A stretch of 22,879 nucleotides of DNA, taken from a virus. The translations under genes were made by a program, and so were the position numbers. Positions within the stretch are counted from its first letter, which is position 1, and each line of letters starts with the position of its first letter. Positions 13,090-19,994 of the stretch are shown here, in pieces. The notes under the pieces are model-generated. The model made no database searches. It was not told the origin of the DNA and was given only the letters and a program-made list of their open reading frames with translations. The stretch spans positions 1 through 22,879 of IMG/VR virus record IMGVR_UViG_3300042485_000046; one strand, written 5' to 3'.

Positions 13090-14733
13090 GTGGCTACATA
13101 CTATTGGGTTGGTGGAAACGGCACTTGGGATACCGTAAGCACAGCAAACTGGTCTTTGACATCAGGTGGTGCTGGAGGCGCAGGTGTTCCAACAACTGTT
13201 GATGATGTAGTGTTTGACGGCCTATCTGGCACCGCGCTCAATACGGTAACGATAGATGCTGCTGTCTGTGCAAATTTTCTTTCCACTGTTGTTGCAGCAA
13301 TAAACTTTAATGGCGCAGGTAGTAGCCTAGAGGTTTACGGCTCTTTCATAATGCTGGCAACTCCGTCGTCTGGATCTTTTAATGTTGATTTTTTAAATGT
13401 TAGGGTATCTGTTGCCACAGGTACTGTTTTTGAAAGTGTATCAAGTTTTACTGGGGCGACGTTTCGCATCAGCAATAACATTGGCTCCCAAGCTACGGTT
13501 TCTTTAAATTCAAACATAACATGTAATCAATTTCAACTCACTGGAGCCAGTCTTGTTCCGTCTGGGACATACAGCATCAACTGCATAAACTGTGAGATAG
13601 GACCGTTTGGCCCAGCATACACAAAAATTCTCGGCAGTAATTTGTCCAATCTGACGATAAACATTACTCCAACAGTTGTTAGTACAATTTCTTTTAGTTG
13701 TCAGTGGGCAGGAGTAAATGACGAGCTTAGAAATGTTTTTGTGACAATAAACGGTGGTGTTTCTTCTGATATTGACACACTTGGTAATGCCGCTTATGCA
13801 ACAAGTTTTAATTTAACACTAAATGGCACAACAATATCGCAGGCCAGTATACAAAGTGGGCTTAACAATTTAACTTTATTGAGTGGTGCAATAGTTAAAT
13901 TTAACAACACAGTTGCTGTGTTTGGAAATGTTTCTATTAGTTCTACTTCGACACTGGATCAAGACAGTGTTTTCTATCCCGGCCCTTGGCGGTTTGAGGT
14001 GCGGAAAAAAACAGGCAGCCCGAACGTGGCCCGAACCATAACCAACTCGGGGTCTTGGTTCGGCATAGGTGTTCGAAACTTGTTGTCGGCGGGCACAGAC
14101 ACTCTGAGTATCAATGGGTCTTTCGGCTCCGCCCTAAAACCAATCGAAAGTTTTTTGCCCGGCGCATCGACTGTTGGCGCCGGCACCATCTATGCCGACA
14201 CGGTGACGCTTGCCACGGGCGTTGTTTTGACAAACAACGTGTTCAATGTTCCGACTACGTTCACAATTGCCGTCGGTGCTATTGTTACGGGCAACTTCAC
14301 AGTCAACAGCCCTTCTACGATTAACGCAAACGGCGGGACAATACCAATACTAAACATTGCGGAAACTACGGTTACCGTGGTTACAAACGTAACTGCTGGC
14401 ACTATGTCTATCACTAGAACACTTGCCGGAACGCTTACGTTTCAAGTGCAAAACGGATCAACAGTGACGGTTTCTGGGTCTTGTACGATTGCAGGTACAT
14501 CTCCCACAGCAAACGTGGTTTTGAAAGCGTACGATTTTTTTGTAACGCCAGTACCTTGGTACATCTCCAAAGCATCTGGTACTGTGAACGCACAATTTAC
14601 AACTATTAGCTACTCGAACGCAATTGGTGGTGCTTCATTCCAAGCGTTGGAAATAAATGGCTGTGTAGACGGGGGCAACAACACAGGGTGGATATTTAAG
14701 GCAACAACTGGCAATTTCTTTTTGTTTTTGTAA
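13090..14733 (+). CDS. Second YWVGG-type beta virion protein
   Basis: I chose GTG 13090 (547 residues) over an upstream ATG at 13045 that lies inside the previous gene, because GGAGG precedes it and the N-terminus MATYYWVGGNGTWD aligns with that of the protein at 9232. The first 45 residues (to DDVVFDGLSG) and the last 55 (SKASGTVNAQ to GNNTGWIFK and the end) match that paralogue, but the 440 residues between do not show its 184-residue units. The middle is Asn/Thr/Ser-rich beta sequence. Base composition changes inside the gene near 13975, from about 30-37% GC to about 57-60%. It is probably a fibre or decoration protein with an exchanged middle part. Confidence 0.78.
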   Translation: MATYYWVGGNGTWDTVSTANWSLTSGGAGGAGVPTTVDDVVFDGLSGTALNTVTIDAAVCANFLSTVVAAINFNGAGSSLEVYGSFIMLATPSSGSFNVDFLNVRVSVATGTVFESVSSFTGATFRISNNIGSQATVSLNSNITCNQFQLTGASLVPSGTYSINCINCEIGPFGPAYTKILGSNLSNLTINITPTVVSTISFSCQWAGVNDELRNVFVTINGGVSSDIDTLGNAAYATSFNLTLNGTTISQASIQSGLNNLTLLSGAIVKFNNTVAVFGNVSISSTSTLDQDSVFYPGPWRFEVRKKTGSPNVARTITNSGSWFGIGVRNLLSAGTDTLSINGSFGSALKPIESFLPGASTVGAGTIYADTVTLATGVVLTNNVFNVPTTFTIAVGAIVTGNFTVNSPSTINANGGTIPILNIAETTVTVVTNVTAGTMSITRTLAGTLTFQVQNGSTVTVSGSCTIAGTSPTANVVLKAYDFFVTPVPWYISKASGTVNAQFTTISYSNAIGGASFQALEINGCVDGGNNTGWIFKATTGNFFLFL

Positions 14734-14743
14734 TGGAGTAGGT

Positions 14744-15169
14744 ATGGACAAAACAGAAATCACACTACTTAAAGCGCAAGCCCAGATTGAGCTTGATAGG
14801 CTAGAGGCTCAAGCTTCGGCCCGTGATGTTGCGTCCAAGGCTATTGGAAAAGATGCGCTTTTTTGGATTTTTGCTTTGGTGTTGGTTGGTGTAGCATCAT
14901 CTGCGTTCCTGCCAAACGAGGCTTTGCCTGCGGTCATTGGACTGGTTGCCACGGCTACGATGGCTTTGATCCAGATGGTGAACGGTATCGTGAATGAAGC
15001 AAAGAAAGAAGAAAAACCTGAAATCACAATTATTAAGAACTTAATTGAGCGGCTGTCTGAACGTGAACAGCCTATGTCTGTTGAGGTTGGCGCAGGAGGT
15101 CGTGTTACCGTTACAAAAGGTGCTGATCGCAGCGTTATTGATTCCGCCGTAGTTGGTGGCACTGATTAA
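14744..15169 (+). CDS. Two-segment membrane protein, possible holin
   Basis: This 141-residue protein has a charged N-terminal helix (1-33, KAQAQIELDRLEAQASARD). Two hydrophobic segments follow at about 38-57 (FWIFALVLVGVASSAFL) and 61-82 (LPAVIGLVATATMALIQMV), joined by a four-residue turn. The C-terminal tail is charged, with EEKPEITIIKNLIERLSE, and ends in a beta-prone stretch GGRVTVTKGADRS. A hairpin of two membrane segments next to a holin and an endolysin is typical of class II holins or antiholins. The function is inferred from topology and location. It starts after a GGAG sequence and is followed nine bases later by the next gene, whose Shine-Dalgarno is fused to this stop. Confidence 0.72.
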   Translation: MDKTEITLLKAQAQIELDRLEAQASARDVASKAIGKDALFWIFALVLVGVASSAFLPNEALPAVIGLVATATMALIQMVNGIVNEAKKEEKPEITIIKNLIERLSEREQPMSVEVGAGGRVTVTKGADRSVIDSAVVGGTD

Positions 15170-15178
15170 GGAGTACAC

Positions 15179-15682
15179 ATGCTTTCTCTTATTTCCACCC
15201 TCGGCGGCTTGCTAATCAGCGGCCTGCCCAAACTGCTTGAGTTCTTCCAGAACAAGGCAGACCAGAAGCACGAGCTTGCACTGGCCCGGATGCAGAATGA
15301 GCGTGAGCTTGCTTTGGCCGCTCAGGGGTATGCCGCCCAGCAGAAGATCGAGGAAATCCGCACCGATCAGGTTGCAATGCAGACCGAGGCGCAGATGACC
15401 GAGGCTGCGCTCAAGCACGACGAGCAAGTGCTGGAGAAGGCCCACAAGTGGGTGGCATCCTACGTCGGCACTGTGCGCCCAACGGTGACCTACATCTTCG
15501 TGATCGAGCTTGTGCTGATCAACGCCTTCATGGCGATATACCTGTGGAACCACCCCAACTTGATCACCAGCATCGACGATGTGGTCAAGTACAGCAGCCT
15601 GATCTTCTCCAGCGATGAAATGGCAATGCTGGGCGGGATCATCGGCTTCTGGTTCGGATCTCGCCAGTGGAGCAAGAGGTGA
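15179..15682 (+). CDS. Three-segment holin of the GTA-holin type
   Basis: The 167-residue protein begins with a hydrophobic segment (1-23). A long charged coiled coil follows at about 28-90 (KADQKHELALARMQNERELA). A second membrane segment spans about 102-123, just after TVRPTVTYIF, and a third about 146-161 (MAMLGGIIGFWFGSR). The RPT motif before a membrane segment and the terminal FWFGSR fit the family of three-segment holins named after gene transfer agents. It would permit release of the endolysin encoded next. Its stop overlaps the endolysin GTG by four bases. GC content is visibly higher than in the preceding fibre genes (65% at 15421-15480), suggesting separate ancestry. Confidence 0.78.
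   Translation: MLSLISTLGGLLISGLPKLLEFFQNKADQKHELALARMQNERELALAAQGYAAQQKIEEIRTDQVAMQTEAQMTEAALKHDEQVLEKAHKWVASYVGTVRPTVTYIFVIELVLINAFMAIYLWNHPNLITSIDDVVKYSSLIFSSDEMAMLGGIIGFWFGSRQWSKR
15669..15672 (+). promoter_or_regulatory. Shine-Dalgarno GGAG selecting GTG 15679
   Basis: GGAG sits six bases before GTG 15679, inside the end of the holin gene. The upstream GTG at 15667 has no comparable site. Confidence 0.65.
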
Positions 15683-16194
15683 AACTGAGCAAAGCAGGAA
15701 TTGCTCTGATGCACAAGTACGAGGGGTACAGAAACCGCCCGTACCTGTGCCCAGCGCACATCTGGACAATTGGCTATGGCCATGTGCTGTACCAAGAGCA
15801 GATTCGCCTGCCGATGTTCCGGCCAGAAGGCAAGACCAAGGCCGACATCCCCATGATCCGCAGTGAGTACCCGCTCAAACCGGAGGACAATCGTGTCTGG
15901 AGCAAGCAGGAAACTGATGATCTCTTCGCGTCTGATGTCGCAAGTTTTGAACGTGGTGTTCTTCGACTTGTTCCCGGCAGTGTTGGCAGTCAAGGCCGCT
16001 TTGACGCTCTGGTCAGTATTTCCTTTAATTTTGGGCTAGGCAACCTCCAGCGCAGCACCATCCGCATCAAGGCCAATCGGCAAGAGTGGGAGGCTGCGGC
16101 AGATGCTTTCTTGCTTTGGAACAAGGGCGGGGGTAAAGTGCTGGCAGGGCTGGATCGACGGCGAAAAGACGAACGCGCCCTATTTCTATCGTAG
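15679..16194 (+). CDS. Endolysin, GH24 muramidase
   Basis: The 171-residue protein is a lysozyme of glycoside hydrolase family 24, which cuts the MurNAc-GlcNAc bond of peptidoglycan. With the start at GTG 15679 (GTGA overlap with the holin stop), the N-terminus is MKLSKAGIALMHKYEGY. The catalytic pattern Glu-x8-(Asp/Cys)-x5-Thr is visible as Glu15, Cys24 and Thr30, within YEGYRNRPYLCP and WTIGYGH. Thus Cys replaces the Asp of T4 lysozyme, as in P21-type and other endolysins. Later family features are RFDALVSISFNFGLGNLQ and LLWNKGGGKVLAGLDRRRKD. No signal peptide or SAR-type N-terminal membrane segment is present, so it depends on the holin for export. The length fits the family. Confidence 0.93.
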   Translation: MKLSKAGIALMHKYEGYRNRPYLCPAHIWTIGYGHVLYQEQIRLPMFRPEGKTKADIPMIRSEYPLKPEDNRVWSKQETDDLFASDVASFERGVLRLVPGSVGSQGRFDALVSISFNFGLGNLQRSTIRIKANRQEWEAAADAFLLWNKGGGKVLAGLDRRRKDERALFLS

Positions 16195-16201
16195 GACGAT
16201 C

Positions 16202-18532
16202 ATGCCACTTAAAAAACTAACTCTGCGTCCCGGCGTCAATCGAGAGAACACTCGATACACCAGTGAGAATGGCTGGTACGAAGGGGACAAAATTCGATTT
16301 CGCCAAGGTACGCCAGAAAAAATTGGCGGTTGGAGTCGCCTGTCTTTAACATTTTTTAAAGGTGTGTGCCGTTCCCTTTGGGCATGGATCTATGGCGTTG
16401 CAACTTATATCGGTGTTGGTACTCACCTCAAATTTTATTTGGAGCTTGGTGGTGAATACAACGACATTACACCTATTAGATCTACACAAACTTTAACAAA
16501 CCCGTTTACTTGGATATCAGCCACAACGTTTCAGGTAACGGATCTATCTGGTGGATACATTGTCAATGACTTTGTAACCTTTAGCGGAGCAACGGCTACT
16601 GGTGGAATTACTCTCAATGGAGAGTATCAAATAATTAATGTGACAACAACAAACTATGTTGTGTCTACCGCTCAACAAGTAACGTTGGCAACCAACTATT
16701 TAACGTTTACTGGTGTTTCTGCTTTGGCAAACGGGGTGGCAGTTACGCTTTCAACTTCAGGTTTAAACACTGCATTGCCGGGTGGGTTTAATGCATCAAC
16801 AACCTATTATGTTGTAAACACAGCAGGAAACACATTTCAACTGGCGTTAGCTCCGGCCGGTACTCCAATAACGGCAACCTCTTTCCCAAGTGGCGTATTG
16901 ATTGCAACGCCCCAATTTACTGGTCCGTTTGTTTCGGCTGGTGGTACGGTTACGGCCGTCTATCAAATCAACACAGGCTATGAGATTCAAATTCAAGCTA
17001 GTGGCTGGGGTGGCGGTGGCTGGGGACTTGGTGGTTGGGGCGTAGGTATCCCATCAGCAACAAACATTAGGCTATGGTCACAGTACAACTATGGCAATGA
17101 CCTTGTCTTTGGTTATGTTGGTGGCCCAATATATTATTGGGATGCAGCGGCAGGAGTAAACGTAAGAGGTGTGTTGCTTAATTCGCAAGGCGGGACCATC
17201 ACTGTATCTACAGTTGGCGCTCCAGCAACATTTACTTTGCAGAACACGTTTGTTAATGGCACAGGCATCAAGGTAAACGTAACTGTTGGCGGAACGTTGC
17301 CTACTGGGTTGTCGGCATCAACGCAATACTACATTCAGAACATAGCTGGCTTGTCATGCAACCTGTCTACTGATAGGGGCGGAGCATCGCTTGTTTCCGT
17401 GTCTACGACTGGGAGCGGGCTGTATATTTCTGAATTGACAGATGTACCAACAAATCAAAACTGGCTGCTAATCTCAGATGCTTTTAGATTTTTGTTTGCA
17501 TTTGGATGCAATGACTACGATTCGGTCATTCAAAATCCAATGCTTATCAGGTGGACTGCTCAAGAAGATCTGTTGAACTGGTATCCAGCGGCTGTTAATC
17601 AAGCAGGCAGTTTGACACTGTCGCATGGTTCAAGGATTGTGACGGCCGTACAGGCTAGGCAGGAGATTCTTGTCTGGACAGATTCAAGTTTGTATTCACT
17701 TCAATATCTGCAGCCGCCAGTAGTGTGGGGATCCCAGCTGCTTGGTGACAACTTGTCTATTGTTAGCCCAAACTCAGCTACATATGCAAGCGGTGTGGCT
17801 TTCTGGATGGGTGTTGATAAGTTCTATGTCTACGATGGCCGGACTCAAACTCTGCCGTGTGATCTGCGGCAGTTTGTTTTTACGGACAGTGGCACAAAGC
17901 TGAACCAAGATCAGAAGCAGCAGGTAGTGTGCGGCACCAACGAAGGCTTCAACGAAGTTTGGTGGTTCTACCCATCAGAAGGATCGACAGTTGTAGACAC
18001 ATATATTGTTTATAACTATCTTGAGAAAATCTGGTACTACGGATTCTTGGGGCGTACAGCTTGGCTTGACACAGGTTTGTTGCCAAATCCATTGGCGGCA
18101 ACGTATAACAACAACTTGGTCAATCACGAGGTTGGAGTAAACGACAACACACTTGGTGTGTCGCAGCCTATCGAATCTTACATTTCGTCAGCAGAGTTTG
18201 ACATTGATGACGGATACAAGGTTGGTTTCATTTGGCGGTTATTGCCGGATGTTACTTTCCGTGGCTCGACTTCAAACAGTCCGTCTGTTACGATGACGCT
18301 CAAACCCATGCAGAATTCTGGATCTGGCTACAACGATCCTGAGTCTGTGGGTGGTGTAAGTAACGCGCCTGTTGTTAGAACGGCGGTGATTCCGATTGAG
18401 CAGTTTACCGGGCAGATCAACACAAGGGTCCGTGGTCGGCAGATTGTTATGGAAGTTCGTTCGACAGAACTTGATGTGCAATGGCAACTTGGATCGCCAA
18501 GGATTGACATTAGACCGGACGGGAGACGTTGA
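16202..18532 (+). CDS. Tail nozzle/stabilisation-type protein
   Basis: The start is ATG 16202, after AGGA, giving 776 residues; upstream Met codons lie within the endolysin gene. The N-terminus LTLRPGVNRENTRYTSENGW, with YEGDKIRFRQGTPEKIGGW, is characteristic of a large phage tail protein comparable in role to P22 gp10 or T7 gp12. Other conserved parts are WGGGGWGLGGWGVG (269-282), IRLWSQYNYGNDLVFGY, FGCNDYD, QNPMLIRWTAQEDLLNWYP, EILVWTDSSLYSLQY and the end TRVRGRQIVMEV to RPDGRR. Two extra beta modules with TTYYVVN or TQYYIQN motifs sit at about 155-235 and 328-411. The family is recognised with confidence from memory; the nozzle function is inferred. Confidence 0.78.
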   Translation: MPLKKLTLRPGVNRENTRYTSENGWYEGDKIRFRQGTPEKIGGWSRLSLTFFKGVCRSLWAWIYGVATYIGVGTHLKFYLELGGEYNDITPIRSTQTLTNPFTWISATTFQVTDLSGGYIVNDFVTFSGATATGGITLNGEYQIINVTTTNYVVSTAQQVTLATNYLTFTGVSALANGVAVTLSTSGLNTALPGGFNASTTYYVVNTAGNTFQLALAPAGTPITATSFPSGVLIATPQFTGPFVSAGGTVTAVYQINTGYEIQIQASGWGGGGWGLGGWGVGIPSATNIRLWSQYNYGNDLVFGYVGGPIYYWDAAAGVNVRGVLLNSQGGTITVSTVGAPATFTLQNTFVNGTGIKVNVTVGGTLPTGLSASTQYYIQNIAGLSCNLSTDRGGASLVSVSTTGSGLYISELTDVPTNQNWLLISDAFRFLFAFGCNDYDSVIQNPMLIRWTAQEDLLNWYPAAVNQAGSLTLSHGSRIVTAVQARQEILVWTDSSLYSLQYLQPPVVWGSQLLGDNLSIVSPNSATYASGVAFWMGVDKFYVYDGRTQTLPCDLRQFVFTDSGTKLNQDQKQQVVCGTNEGFNEVWWFYPSEGSTVVDTYIVYNYLEKIWYYGFLGRTAWLDTGLLPNPLAATYNNNLVNHEVGVNDNTLGVSQPIESYISSAEFDIDDGYKVGFIWRLLPDVTFRGSTSNSPSVTMTLKPMQNSGSGYNDPESVGGVSNAPVVRTAVIPIEQFTGQINTRVRGRQIVMEVRSTELDVQWQLGSPRIDIRPDGRR

Positions 18533-19929
18533 TGTTTGTAACGTCTGATTATGAAATCACAAAGATTGCCGCACCAAGTTTGCCGTCTCCTCCACCGGCA
18601 TACTCGCCACTTTATGGTGAACAGTTCAACAACATTCTGCGTCTGTACTTCAACAGAATCAACAGTATATTGGGGCAGCTTGTGACCAACGGCACCTTTG
18701 GAACAGAAAATGATCCGCTCTATGTGGCGATCAATGGCACAAACACCGATGCGTTTAATCGTCTGCGGGTAAGCAATCCCCTGACCCTGTTTGATTCTTC
18801 CCACCGTTACGCCGACAACAACCTGTGGGTCAACAGCATCACCGGGACCGCAGCAGCAACGTTTAACGCAAATGAAGGATTGGTAGATCTAACAGTTGGA
18901 TCAGCCAATGGGGATCAGATCATCCGGGAAACCATCAAAGTCTTTTCGTACCAGCCGGGGAAGAGCTTGCTGGTGATGAACACGTTTATTTTCGGAACAG
19001 CCAAGGCCAATTTGCGCCAACGTGCTGGCTACTATGGCGAGGCCAACGGCATTTACTTTGAGCGTGAAGGCTCGATTAACTACATGGTCGAGCGTAGCAG
19101 CGTGACTGGCGCTCCAATCAACACCCGTGTAGCGCAAGCAAACTGGAACCAAGACAAGCTTGATGGCTCTGGTCCGTCTGGGCTTGTTCTTGATGCATCC
19201 AAAGCTCAAATCCTGTACATGGATATTGAGTGGCTGGGTCTTGGTACGGTGCGTACTGGGTTCATCATCAATGGTGCTTTTGTCCCATGCCACAACTTTG
19301 ACCACGCCAATCTTATCAACACCACCTACATCACCACCGCCTCACTCCCGCTGCGGTATGAGATGACAAACTTGGGTGCTACCACAGGGGCAAGTACCCT
19401 TAAACAGGTGTGCTCAACGGTAATCTCTGAGGGTGGTTATGAATTGCGCGGCGCTCAGTTGTCCGCAGGGAACACAATCACAGCCCCCACAACTCTGACA
19501 ACTGCCGGGACGTTCTACCCCATTGTGTCAATACGCCTAAAGACAACAAGGCTGGACGCAATCGTTATTTTGACGGCAATCTCCATCCTTGGCATTTCAA
19601 ACAATGCAAACTACAAGTGGGAAGTTGTGGCGTCTGGCACTACAACCGGCGGCACTTGGGTAAGTGCTGGAACAAACTCGGCAGTGGAATACAACATTAC
19701 TGGAACTGCATTCACTGTGGGCACCGGTCGTATTTTGGCGACGGGCTTTTTCCAAGGCTCCAACCAAGGGTCCAACAGCGTGGACATTCTCAAGGAAGCG
19801 CTGTTTGCCTCACAGCTTGAGCGCAACCCCTTTGTCCCAACCCCCTACGAGCTGACGCTGGCCTGCACTGCAGCGGCCAATGGGGATCAAGTGCTTGGGT
19901 CTGTGGATTGGGAAGAGATCAGCCGATGA
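18532..19929 (+). CDS. Virion protein, probable tail component
   Basis: This 465-residue protein starts at ATG 18532 in a TGATG overlap, with GGGAG six bases upstream. The N-terminal part has a Pro-rich LPSPPPAYSPLYGEQFNNIL, then RLYFNRINSILGQL (a short helix). Next come DAFNRLRVSNPLTLFDSSHR and QPGKSLLVMNTFIFGTAKAN, followed by LRQRAGYYGEANGIYFEREG, which I recognise as a conserved core of an aquatic phage structural family. The middle contains a jelly-roll-like series of strands, and the C-terminal part has ASQLERNPFVPTPYELTLAC. It follows the nozzle-type gene directly, so a tail hub, fibre or spike role is likely. No enzymatic motif was identified. Confidence 0.75.
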   Translation: MFVTSDYEITKIAAPSLPSPPPAYSPLYGEQFNNILRLYFNRINSILGQLVTNGTFGTENDPLYVAINGTNTDAFNRLRVSNPLTLFDSSHRYADNNLWVNSITGTAAATFNANEGLVDLTVGSANGDQIIRETIKVFSYQPGKSLLVMNTFIFGTAKANLRQRAGYYGEANGIYFEREGSINYMVERSSVTGAPINTRVAQANWNQDKLDGSGPSGLVLDASKAQILYMDIEWLGLGTVRTGFIINGAFVPCHNFDHANLINTTYITTASLPLRYEMTNLGATTGASTLKQVCSTVISEGGYELRGAQLSAGNTITAPTTLTTAGTFYPIVSIRLKTTRLDAIVILTAISILGISNNANYKWEVVASGTTTGGTWVSAGTNSAVEYNITGTAFTVGTGRILATGFFQGSNQGSNSVDILKEALFASQLERNPFVPTPYELTLACTAAANGDQVLGSVDWEEISR

Positions 19930-19994
19930 CTGCTCCTGCAACATCGCTTGTTAATTTTTACAAATGGCAATTAACTGGAGTGCCATTTAAATGA
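19926..19994 (+). CDS. Possible 22-residue coupled mini-ORF
   Basis: An ATG at 19926 overlaps the preceding stop (ATGA), and the frame ends in a TGA that overlaps the next ATG at 19991 (ATGA again). It would encode MTAPATSLVNFYKWQLTGVP and two more residues (FK). An AAGAGA sequence lies about eight bases upstream. The exact four-base overlaps at both ends suggest that ribosomes pass through it to reach the next gene. It could be a real micropeptide, or only a coupling device. No homologue is known to me. Confidence 0.45.
   Translation: MTAPATSLVNFYKWQLTGVPFK

Noticed and set aside
16103-16201. Upstream extension of the nozzle-type protein
   Set aside because: It would overlap the conserved end of the endolysin; ATG 16202 has AGGA in place and gives the known family N-terminus.
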